Assembly (NCBI GenBank): GCA_003354225.1
Contig: PIVH01000460.1
Coordinates: 1-5,708 of the forward strand
Source: Globobulimina sp.
Lineage: Eukaryota; Foraminifera; Rotaliida
Reading direction: 5' to 3'
DNA length: 5,708 nt
Shown here piece after piece: positions 1 to 5,708 of this stretch. The translations under genes were made by a program, and so were the position numbers. A model generated the notes under the pieces. That model had not been told where the DNA came from, made no database searches, and saw nothing but the letters and a program-made list of their open reading frames with translations. Position 1 is the first letter of the stretch. Each line of letters opens with the position of its first letter.

Positions 1-255
1 TCGTATGGCAGTAATAATAAACCAGATTTGACTGGCTTTATTTGTTTGAAAGTTTATTTGTTTTTTGTTTATGATCTGACAGTTAGCAGTCAGATATTGC
101 TCACTATCCTTGCACAGAAGCAAATCACCAACAAAACTAATATGTTTTGGTGGCACATAAATAGCGTTTGCCGAGGTGTTCGATATGATCATGAAAAAAG
201 AAAAAAACTTTTCAAACAGCAAGAAATTTGCAGTACATATCGGAAAGCCCTAATA
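1..255. other. Upstream region without a recognised gene
   Basis: No family can be recognised here on either strand. The frame of the downstream RING-like gene is open from base 1, but its translation before about 142 is hydrophobic, low-information and lacks a convincing start. It is more likely leader or spacer DNA than coding. AATAAA-type hexamers read on the minus strand at 37-42 and 53-58, which could be poly(A) signals of a minus-strand gene lying to the left; this is weak evidence in AT-rich DNA. A purine-rich stretch at about 190-215 precedes the chosen start of the next gene. Confidence 0.4.
74..95. repeat. Perfect 7-bp inverted repeat (hairpin)
   Basis: ATCTGAC at 74-80 is matched by its exact complement GTCAGAT at 89-95, with an 8-base loop. 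It lies about 160 bp upstream of the RING-like gene. It could form a small stem-loop in DNA or RNA, but no flanking duplication or known site was seen. A 7-bp stem can arise by chance. Confidence 0.4.
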
Positions 256-528
256 ATGGCAGAGATTGAACAAAAAATACAGAACAAAGAACAACAAGTA
301 GATATTGACACAGATTCAGATTCAGAAAATTCACAAAAGGCGTTAAAATTGCCAGCAAATGTAAAGGATGCAAATAAGTGTTGGCGCTGTCAAACAAATG
401 GAATTCAGTATGCGTGTTTGCCATGTAATTGTTCTATTTATTGCAGGAAATGTGCAATGAAAATGGCAACAGGAGGTAAATGCAAAAAATGTGGATCGAT
501 GTTTGTTGAATTGAGAAGAATCAAATGA
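256..528 (+). CDS. Small protein with all-cysteine (C4C4) RING-like zinc finger
   Basis: This is a 90-residue protein. Residues 1-38 are charged and hydrophilic, with an acidic Asp/Ser patch (DIDTDSDSENS, 16-26) resembling casein-kinase-2 sites. The C-terminal half carries C42-x2-C45-x11-C57-x-C59-x3-C63-x2-C66-x9-C76-x2-C79, the spacing of a cross-brace RING in which the usual His (the LPCGH position) is Cys (LPCNC). An extra Cys sits at 54. RING proteins usually bind E2 enzymes and act as ubiquitin ligases; zinc binding is well supported here, ligase activity is inference. There is no transmembrane segment. I chose the ATG at 256 because it has A at -3 and G at +4 and begins the hydrophilic protein. 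An in-frame ATG at 142 would add 38 residues of no recognisable character. No intron is needed. It ends with TGA 123 bp before the J-protein gene, on the same strand. Confidence 0.72.
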   Translation: MAEIEQKIQNKEQQVDIDTDSDSENSQKALKLPANVKDANKCWRCQTNGIQYACLPCNCSIYCRKCAMKMATGGKCKKCGSMFVELRRIK

Positions 529-651
529 TTAAAAGTCAATGTGCCTTTAACTGACTTCTAAGCAATGTCACTAATTCAGTTTATTTTTTCCGTCTCGGCA
601 GCAATCCATATTTAAGAGAAAAAAATCTCGCACTAACTACACTTGCCAACC

Positions 652-2015
652 ATGTCGCAAATGAACAGAGGAGAAGCAATACGATGCATACAAATCGCAA
701 AAAAATGCATCAAACAAAACAAATTAGCCAAAGCTGAAAAATTCCTAAATAAATCCTTACGAATGTATGATACTGTTGAAGCCAAACAATTACTCGCTTC
801 ACTAACAAATCCCCAGACAACACCAACCGCCACACCAAGCCACCTACCAACACCAACACAAAATAACAATGCTAACACTCAAAGCAATCCAACGCCACCA
901 CAATCACCCCGACCCACTCTGAACCGCAACACAACAGCCAACGCATCCACGTCCTCCATAGGCTCAACCTCGCGAATGTCCAAAGACGAAGAAGTGGCAA
1001 TGGTTCGCCAAATATTACGCAGCAAGGATTTCTATAAAATCCTGGGTGTGCCCCATGACGCGGACGAGAAACAGTTGAAAAAAGCATACAGAAAAAAGGC
1101 ACTAAAATGCCATCCGGATCGCAACAAAGCACCAGGTCTGGACCTAAAACACCAACATTTCTGCTCTGCGAATTTGCGCACACATCATACCATATCCACA
1201 TAGGCGCTGACGAGGCCTTTAAAAAGCTATCCAAAGCCTATGATATCTTGCGGGATGCCGGGAAGAAAGAAATATACGACAAATACGGCGAAGACTCGCC
1301 ACAAATGCGGCAAAATGGCCGTGGCGCGCAATTCCAACAAATGACCCCCGATGACATTATCCGCATGTTTTTCGGCGGCGACTTTGGTGGTGGCCAGGCT
1401 CATGGTTTTCATTTTCGTTCTGGTTTCCCGCAACAAAGACGGAGAGCACAAGGCGAAGGCAACGGGGAAGGAGCGCCAATGGGCCATATTATGCAGTTAT
1501 TGCCCATCATCTTGGTCTTTTTCACCATGATCTTGCCTTCGTTGATCATCTTTGGTGGTTCCTCATCGAGCAATACCTCCTCCACCTCCTCCTCCTCCTC
1601 CTCTTATGGCAGTGGTAGCAGCGGCGGTTTGTTTGGTCGCTCGTCGCACGGCGGAATGCAGAATGTCTATTTTAGTTTGGATCAAAAGCATCCCTTCACT
1701 CTGGAAAAGAAAACGGATCGGCTGAAGACGAGCTATTTCGTGCAACCGTCGCGAAGGGGAACGTGGGGGTATCAGCGGCATAAGTCGCCGCGATTGGAGC
1801 AGGAAGTTGAAAATGCGTATTTGACAAAGTTGATTGGCGACTGTGAGGAGCAGAGAAGGAAAGAAAACGATCGGATTGAACGTATACAGTCGAACCAAAT
1901 TAATCATAAAACGAGACAAAAGTTATTGAAGCGATTAATGAAAAATAAAAGGAAATTGGAGGAATGGGATAATAAGCAATGTAATAAACTCTTTCAATAT
2001 GTTGAAGAATTGTGA
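652..2015 (+). CDS. DNAJB12/DNAJB14-type ER-membrane J-protein (Hsp40), one intron
   Basis: Joined as 652-1135 plus 1204-2015, this gives 431 residues. The order matches the DNAJB12/14 family: an N-terminal helical segment ([14 protein letters not shown]) typical of the family; a Pro/Thr/Asn-rich linker (about 47-110); a J-domain at about 126-190 with the HPD triad at 154-156, which stimulates Hsp70 ATPase; a Gly/Phe-rich stretch; one hydrophobic membrane segment at about 257-279; a Ser-rich run (281-303); and a C-terminal DUF1977-like region (about 316-410) ending in a basic coiled segment. Known relatives sit in the ER membrane with the J-domain in the cytosol and recruit Hsc70 for quality control and ER-associated degradation. 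The start is the ATG at 652 (A at -3); nine bases further upstream there is only an in-frame TTG. The second exon is clearly richer in G+C than neighbouring genes. Family assignment is strong; ER location is inferred from the family. Confidence 0.93.
1136..1203 (+). other. Spliceosomal intron in the J-protein gene (68 bp, phase 1)
   Basis: The donor is GTCTGG at 1136 and the acceptor is CACATAG ending at 1203. Removing it joins G|GC into a Gly codon and restores the standard J-domain helix II-III run, HPDRNKAPG followed by [15 protein letters not shown]. The two flanking reading frames differ (68 is not a multiple of 3), and retention would stop translation at the TAG that forms the acceptor itself (1201-1203). 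Confidence 0.93.
1585..1604 (+). repeat. (TCC)n microsatellite inside coding sequence
   Basis: An uninterrupted CCT/TCC tract, with an imperfect extension back to about 1576, encodes part of the Ser-rich run just after the membrane segment of the J-protein. Slippage by whole codons would change only the serine number, so length polymorphism is likely tolerated. Confidence 0.8.
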
Positions 2016-2112
2016 GCGTTGATAGCTAGCGTTTTTTTTATTGCAAATTCGAATTTCAAACAATGTTTTTTTTTGTGGATGTTTTTAACTCTTTCTTTCT
2101 GAATGGCATGTT

Positions 2113-2156
2113 TTAGGTTAAAAAAAATAGATGTTACGGTAGTAACATTGACCTAA
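2113..2156. repeat. Nested inverted repeat between convergent genes
   Basis: A perfect 7-bp stem with a 4-base loop, ATGTTAC-GGTA-GTAACAT (2131-2148), sits inside outer arms TTAGGTTA (2113-2120) and TGACCTAA (2149-2156), which match at 7 of 8 paired positions. The left side has a 10-base A-rich bulge. No flanking target duplication was found, so a mobile origin is not supported. It could be a structured 3' end signal for one or both transcripts; this is inference. Confidence 0.55.
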
Positions 2157-2204
2157 TATTAATTGTTTGGGTGATATTATATATATACTATAGTATAGAA
2201 TATA

Positions 2205-2210
2205 TTTATT
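2205..2210 (-). promoter_or_regulatory. Candidate poly(A) signal AATAAA for the RCC1-like gene
   Basis: Plus-strand TTTATT reads AATAAA on the minus strand, 22 bases past the RCC1-like stop codon (2235-2233). Position and orientation fit a poly(A) signal. The hexamer is common in AT-rich DNA, so only placement supports it. Confidence 0.45.
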
Positions 2211-2232
2211 CAAAGTTTAGAATGATGAACGT

Positions 2233-3567
2233 TTATGCTTCTACAATAATGAGTGTTGTACTATCACCAGCAACCACTCTTAATATTCGTTTCCCCGCTA
2301 AGATAGCAACTTCATCATTGGTCAACACACGCGGCTTTTTAACATGTAACGTTTCCATAGAAGGACTGCATTGCGAATATTGATTCGCTCCAAAAGCAAT
2401 TACTTCATTATTCTGAGTTAATAATATTGTATGAGCACTGCCGCAACTTCCTTGTTCAATTAATACATCCTTAAATGTTTTGTTCGCTGTTTGAAACACG
2501 TTGATCACAAACGGTTTGCTTGGTTCATGTACCTGATAACTCGAATTGTCTCCAAATAAATATGCGATATGTTGCGAATCAATGCATAAAGAATGGTGAC
2601 TCTTTGTATGTATAAATACAATCTCTTTATCTTTGAAATATGAATGCAATGCTGGACGTTTAATAGTTGACACATTCGCAATGCCACAGTTATTTGCTGA
2701 ATTCTTGCCAAATACATATAACTTATTGCTGTCAGAAACACACAAACAATGATAACTGCCGACTTTGATTTGTGTAATAACAGCATTGCATTCCAGAGGA
2801 GTTATTTCCGTGATTTTTTCTTGTGCAGTATTTATGCCGCATTGATTATGTGTATTATCCCCCCACGCAAACATGGTACCTTTCTCATTCAAACACAAAA
2901 CGTGCGTCGAAGAGCATTCGATTTGAATGATGTTACCAAAGTTTGCTGGCAATTTAAGATTGATTTTTACTGCTTTTTTGTAGCTATATTCTGTAGCACC
3001 ATTTCCAAATTGTCCACACGAGTTAATGCCGGTTGCGTACATTAGACCGTTTATGCAAAAAACCATTGTATTTGAACCACTACCAACAACCGAGGATGAT
3101 ATGTAATTGTCAGGCAACTCTATATTTTGCATATCAATCTCCAATAAATGTGAAAGTTTTTGGGAATAATTGGTGCCACAATCACCGTTATAATTATTGC
3201 CGAGTGAAAAAATCTTATTTTCGTTTGTTTTTATTGTGAATCTATGAAAACCAGTGTATAAATGTTTTGGGTCAAACAAATGATCAGAAAATGTTGATAA
3301 TTTTGTAAATGAAGTGAATGTGCTTCCTCTGCCCAATTCATTATAACTATTAGATCCAATCCCATACACTTCACCTAAAAAATAGTATAGCTCTGCAATG
3401 TTCTAAAGAAATGAACGTGGATTTATAACAGAACATTAACATCGTCGGGGATAGAATAAATAAATGATATGTTTGATTGGATTGGGAATATTAGACGATA
3501 AATTATTTGCTGTTTCTTCTTGACGAATATAGCCAGAGATCAGCAAAATGCATCTTTTTGAGAACAT
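2233..3567 (-). CDS. RCC1-repeat (seven-bladed propeller) protein, one intron
   Basis: Joined as complement 3567-3441 plus 3374-2233, this gives 422 residues. After removal of the 66-bp intron the frame runs from an ATG preceded by an in-frame TAG (3588-3586) to TAA. RCC1-type motifs of the form V/I-x-x-x-G-x-N-x-x-x-x-x-G recur with about 50-56 residue spacing, starting near residues 45, 96, 152, 208, 260, 312 and 366: VYGIGSNSYNELG, IFSLGNNYNGDCG, MYATGINSCGQFG, MFAWGDNTHNQCG, LYVFGKNSANNCG, then two weaker blades. Seven repeats make a full propeller. Residues 1-42 are a short leader with GYIRQ and an IPNPIKHIIYLFY helix-like stretch outside the propeller. Family members include Ran exchange factors and many scaffolds; nothing visible assigns Ran activity, so the partner is unknown. 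The gene is divergent from the SAP-UBL gene and convergent with the J-protein gene. Confidence 0.9.
3375..3440 (-). other. Spliceosomal intron in the RCC1-like gene (66 bp, phase 1)
   Basis: On the minus strand the donor is GTTAAT (from 3440) and the acceptor is CTATTTTTTAG (ending at 3375), with a pyrimidine-rich approach. Splicing makes T|GT (Cys43) and joins the leader ending FYPRR to EVYGIGSN, the first propeller strand. Retention meets TAA at once. Two nearer upstream AGs (TTTAG and TGCAG) would each create an immediate stop, which supports this acceptor. Confidence 0.85.
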
Positions 3568-3615
3568 GTTGAGTTGCCTTGATAGCTAGGCTTTTTTAAA
3601 AAACTCTGATTGTTA
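3568..3615. promoter_or_regulatory. 48-bp divergent spacer (probable shared promoter region)
   Basis: Only 48 bp separate the RCC1-like ATG (3567, minus) from the chosen ATG of the SAP-UBL gene (3616, plus). Transcription start sites of at least one gene must lie here or inside the other gene. The stretch contains GCCT...AGGC half-sites (about 3576-3591) and a T/A-rich run (3591-3603); no standard TATA box is evident. If the SAP-UBL protein starts at the in-frame ATG at 3649 instead, the spacer is 81 bp. Confidence 0.5.
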
Positions 3616-5029
3616 ATGTCGCACACTAAGAAAAGGCGGCATAGAAGTATGGAGATGTGCAGACATAATAGAAAAAAAAGCCAACAAAAAGCGAAAGAAA
3701 CGAAAGAATTACTGAAATTAAGCAACAATGAATTGATCAAATTGTGTAAACAATTCAAAGTGACCTATGTTAAGAATAGAAAGAAGGAAATGGTGGATAA
3801 AATATTCGAAGCTAAGAAAAAAAAGAGTAAAAAAAATAAAAAAAGAAGGAAAGTGAAGAGACTTTCATTAACACTCAATACTGACCAATTGGAGGAATTT
3901 AAACAGGAAGCAATGAATTCGCAACAGACAACAAATAATTCATTGCTACAATCAATAACCACAGAAATGTATGCCTCATTTTTGACGCCTCTTGACGAGA
4001 GCAACGAAAATAAGTCACCAGAAACTCAACATAAAAACAATCAACGCCAGAAACCAAAAACTAATACCCATAAAAAGCGTAAAAAATCAATAATTGCTCT
4101 AATTGCTCATGCTCCAAAGCTGGATTATCCCATCCCTGATATGCATGGTTTTGATACAGTCAAAGATATCAAAGATGCGTTACCCGTCGATGCTAAACCA
4201 GATCAATGCAAACTATTTTATGGTGGCAAGGAATTGGATGATAACCAAACAATCGCACTGTTACAAATTGCGGATGGGTCTGAACTCAATGTATTGTTAA
4301 GTTGGAAATATTTCAAACCAGATCCAACTGCGGCACATCCAAAAACAATGGAACATAGACATGTATGTACAGTATGTACATTGTATACGATAATATTTTG
4401 AAAACGAGTTTATGTTGTTTTAGTATAACAAAGTCGCAGAATTGAAACGATTACATAATTTGGATACATTTAGTATATTAGTGATTGGCATACAGAGAAA
4501 ATGTAACAACGGTGATGTGATTATTGAGTTGGCTGAGAATACACAAAGGATATTGCAGCAATATTGTATCTGTTTAAGTGGAGATAGAACATATGATAGG
4601 AAATGGACTAAATTGCATTCGCTTTGTTATGATTATCAAAATGATATAGGAATGGAAATGATGGTGGATTTATTGAAGAAACATAATCTTGACACTGATA
4701 AAAAGGAGAGTCTTTACATTGATGCTTGGCCGCATTCTGGCTATGATACACCATTGAAAATGGCAATAAAGAGAGCAAATCCTAAAGAGGCACCAAAGGA
4801 TATCGAAGAAGCGAAAATGAATGAAATTAATGCCAAAGCCGCAGTTGAGTTGGTTGAATTTTTAGTGCTTAATGGAGCGAGAAGAAGGATTGGTTTGATA
4901 TTGACCAATTTAGAAAGAACAGGTGATGACGATCATACATATCCATTTATGGCTGAACAGATTAGAGATAAATTAATAGCTATACTCAAGCCATATGAGG
5001 GGGAAGATCCCTGGAAACCAGCAACATAA
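3616..5029 (+). CDS. SAP-like / ubiquitin-like / ankyrin-like multidomain protein, one intron
   Basis: Joined as 3616-4362 plus 4424-5029, this gives 450 residues. I do not recognise the protein as a whole. Residues 1-32 are very basic. Residues 33-64 fit a SAP/HeH-like helix-turn-helix (LSNNELIKLCKQF, later KKEMVDKIF), a fold that often binds DNA or RNA. A Lys-rich run follows (66-82), then a polar linker. Residues 158-231 fit a ubiquitin-like fold: the core QCKLFYGGKELDDNQTIALL parallels the ubiquitin [20 protein letters not shown] region, followed by a terminal beta strand. There is no GG end, so it is a built-in domain rather than a conjugated modifier. Exon 2 has two degenerate ankyrin-like units (about 310-337, WTKLHSLC...MMVDLLKKHN; about 355-401, DTPLKMAI...VELVEFLVLNGA), the second with a charged insert. 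A nuclear or nucleic-acid role is inference. The start has T at -3, but MSHTK resembles MSTK of the downstream paralog; the next in-frame ATG is at 3649. Confidence 0.8.
4363..4423 (+). other. Spliceosomal intron with two tandem donors (61 or 52 bp, phase 0)
   Basis: The acceptor is TGTTGTTTTAG ending at 4423. The donor GTATGT occurs twice, at 4363 and 4372, within a perfect tandem repeat of GTATGTACA. Both donors keep frame: the first joins MEHRH to YNKVAELK, the second adds Val-Cys-Thr. The first gives 61 bp, closer to the other introns here (66 and 68 bp), and is my choice. Without splicing, exon 1 ends at TGA (4399-4401) and the ankyrin-like half has no ATG at its start. Confidence 0.82.
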
Positions 5030-5267
5030 CCAACTGCAACATATATATACTGATTTAATTCTAAATTGTGAATGAATCAGGTAATATGCTATAATTATAT
5101 ACTAATACTACCGTAATAGCGTATTTTGTGTTTTTAAAATAATATTTATTAATTTTGTGTTTTTTTTTGTAATATATAAATTATATCATTTTGAAAAGAG
5201 TTTGTTTTTGTTGTATCGTTATTAGTGGAGATTGTCAAAGCAGTTTCTGGAAACGATCTATCATAGT

Positions 5268-5287
5268 TATCTCGATATATCGAGATA
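5268..5287. repeat. Perfect 20-bp palindrome inside the MITE-like element
   Basis: TATCTCGATATATCGAGATA equals its own reverse complement, centred between 5277 and 5278. Its half TATCGAGATA recurs at 5349-5358, where it pairs with the left half and extends the element's inverted-repeat structure inward. Confidence 0.85.
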
Positions 5288-5303
5288 TATATGTGATACA
5301 GAT

Positions 5304-5333
5304 GAGATATAACGAGATACATTGAGATGTATC
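5304..5333. repeat. Three 10-bp GAGAT-type tandem units at the element centre
   Basis: GAGATATAAC, GAGATACATT and GAGATGTATC follow each other without gaps. The block overlaps an inner hairpin AGATACAT-TGAG-ATGTATCT (5315-5334) and is flanked by ATACAGAT (5296-5303) and ATCTGTAT (5331-5338). The 10-bp period equals about one DNA helical turn. Confidence 0.6.
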
Positions 5334-5428
5334 TGTATATATCATATGTATCGAGATATGTCGTTTTCAGAAATTTCTTTGGGAGATTGTCGTGGTTTTT
5401 ATCATAGTCGTTTTTTATAAGTAAAAGC

Positions 5429-5708
5429 ATGTCAACAAAAAATGTTAACATTAATTCAAACAATTCCAAAAAGAATAGAACAAAATATCAAAAGAAAAAA
5501 CGAACAAACAGTGATGCATATTTGAGGAAAAAGTCAGCTGCAAAACTAGCGAAAGACACCAAGCAATTAAAAAAAATGTCCAGGAAAAGTATCATCAGAC
5601 ACTGTAAACAATACAATCTCCCATTTGATGGAAATAAAGACAAAGCCATACGCGCAATATATAATAAAAAGAAAAAACAAAGCAAAAAGAAAAAGAAAAA
5701 AAAATACA
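5429..5708 (+). CDS. SAP-like basic protein, paralog of the upstream SAP-UBL gene (3' end outside window)
   Basis: Ninety-three codons are visible and the frame is still open at the edge. An in-frame TAG at 5405-5407 and A at -3 support the ATG at 5429. The protein starts MSTKNVNINSNN, is very Lys/Arg-rich, and has a SAP-like segment at about 45-78 (LKKMSRKSIIRHCKQYNLPF) followed by a Lys run. It aligns with the N-terminal region of the gene at 3616: AKDTKQLKKMS with AKETKELLKLS, then CKQY with CKQF, an Asn-Lys/Arg turn, a second helix ending AIY/KIF and a Lys tail. The order is the same, with about one residue of gap. The DNA is diverged, so the duplication is not recent. By analogy a ubiquitin-like domain and ankyrin-like repeats may follow outside the window; that is inference. 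Confidence 0.75.
   Translation, partial: MSTKNVNINSNNSKKNRTKYQKKKRTNSDAYLRKKSAAKLAKDTKQLKKMSRKSIIRHCKQYNLPFDGNKDKAIRAIYNKKKKQSKKKKKKKY

Larger units (their letters stand above)
2016..2232. other. Convergent 3' intergenic region
   Basis: This is the 217-bp tail-to-tail spacer between the J-protein (+) and RCC1-like (-) genes. It holds T-rich runs, the palindrome AAATTCGAATTT (2045-2056), a nested inverted repeat (2113-2156), a 14-bp palindrome TATACTATAGTATA (2184-2197) and a minus-strand AATAAA. No open frame with coding character is visible. It probably carries the 3' ends of both transcripts. Confidence 0.6.
5227..5390. mobile_element. MITE-like non-autonomous DNA transposon with 9-bp target duplication
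   Basis: The element proper is 5236-5381 (146 bp). Its ends are inverted repeats: 5236-5256 and the complement of 5361-5381 agree at 18 of 21 positions, each beginning CAAAG. Directly outside both ends is the same 9-mer GGAGATTGT (5227-5235 and 5382-5390), the signature of insertion with target-site duplication. Inside are further inverted arms, so the whole unit can fold into a long imperfect hairpin. No transposase is encoded, so it would be moved in trans. A 9-bp duplication best fits the Mutator-like superfamily (Merlin is an alternative); the CAAAG terminus does not match the usual hAT end. Superfamily assignment is inference; inverted ends plus duplication are seen directly. Confidence 0.78.
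5030..5428. other. AT-rich spacer between tandem paralogs
   Basis: This 399-bp stretch has no convincing gene. The first part (5030-5226) is the 3' flank of the SAP-UBL-ankyrin gene: TA-rich, with a long T run near 5158-5170 and no clean AATAAA close to the stop. The middle (5227-5390) is a MITE-like insertion with its target duplications. The last 38 bp form the immediate 5' flank of the next gene. Confidence 0.65.

Noticed and set aside
52-86. Possible 35-bp intron (GTTTAT...GTTAG) upstream of the RING-like gene
   Set aside because: It is much shorter than the three supported introns, and joining it does not produce any recognisable protein.
212-424. Minus-strand open frame opposite the RING-like gene
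   Set aside because: Antisense shadow of a gene with clear zinc-finger spacing; its translation has no recognisable pattern.
1563-1919. Minus-strand open frame with a poly-glycine run
   Set aside because: The glycine run is the complement of the (TCC)n serine tract of the J-protein; it is a shadow.
2749-3239. Plus-strand frames across the RCC1-like gene
   Set aside because: They lie entirely opposite the well-supported propeller repeats and show no domain.
2020-3597. Shared motif TTGATAGCTAG followed by a T run, near 2020 and near 3579
   Set aside because: An 11-base match is expected several times by chance among all pairs in a window this size, and the contexts (after a stop versus before a start) differ.
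3540-3758. Minus-strand hydrophobic frame resembling a membrane protein
   Set aside because: It is the complement of Lys-rich codons (AAA/AAG read as TTT/CTT) of the SAP-like gene; the hydrophobicity is an artefact.
256-5029. RING finger, J-protein and ubiquitin-like protein as one functional ubiquitin cluster
   Set aside because: Eukaryotic neighbours are rarely functionally grouped; there is no shared motif or regulatory site to support it.
2134-5116. 10-mer TTACGGTAGT (2134-2143) and its complement at 5107-5116
   Set aside because: Ten-base inverted matches occur many times by chance at this length, and the surrounding bases do not align.
5149-5469. Minus-strand frame of about 106 residues in the spacer
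   Set aside because: Its Tyr/Ile/Asp-rich middle is just the translation of the palindromic GATA/TATC repeats of the MITE-like element; it lacks coding character.

Overview
The window reads as nuclear DNA of a unicellular eukaryote. Three of the five genes are only complete once short GT-AG introns (68, 66 and about 61 bp) are removed. There are no bacterial ribosome-binding sites. The proteins belong to eukaryotic families: an ER J-protein, an RCC1 propeller, a RING-type zinc finger, and a ubiquitin-like domain with ankyrin-like repeats. Stops are TAA and TGA under the standard code. The AT-rich, compact layout with tiny introns suggests a protist. The RCC1 protein begins with a GYIRQ...IP..I..II..FY segment that I associate, from memory only, with rhizarian/foraminiferan (Reticulomyxa-like) proteins; treat that assignment as tentative.

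Layout: (1) 1-255, upstream DNA with a small hairpin. (2) 256-528 (+), a 90-residue protein ending in an all-cysteine RING-like finger. (3) 652-2015 (+), a DNAJB12/14-type membrane J-protein with one intron inside the J-domain. (4) 2016-2232, a convergent intergenic stretch with nested inverted repeats and a minus-strand poly(A) signal. (5) 3567-2233 (-), a 422-residue seven-bladed RCC1-repeat protein whose first exon is recovered upstream by splicing. (6) 3568-3615, a 48-bp divergent spacer. (7) 3616-5029 (+), a 450-residue protein of apparently unusual architecture: basic SAP-like motif, ubiquitin-like domain and two degenerate ankyrin-like repeats. (8) 5030-5428, an AT-rich spacer holding a 146-bp MITE-like element with about 21-bp terminal inverted repeats, flanked by a perfect 9-bp direct repeat. 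(9) 5429 to the window edge (+), the start of a second, diverged copy of gene 7.

Genes 7 and 9 look like a tandem gene family. The RING finger, the J-protein and the ubiquitin-like protein all touch ubiquitin or protein-quality-control themes, but in a eukaryotic genome this neighbourhood is not evidence of a joint pathway. The two strongest candidates for something undescribed are the SAP-UBL-ankyrin family and the MITE-like element.
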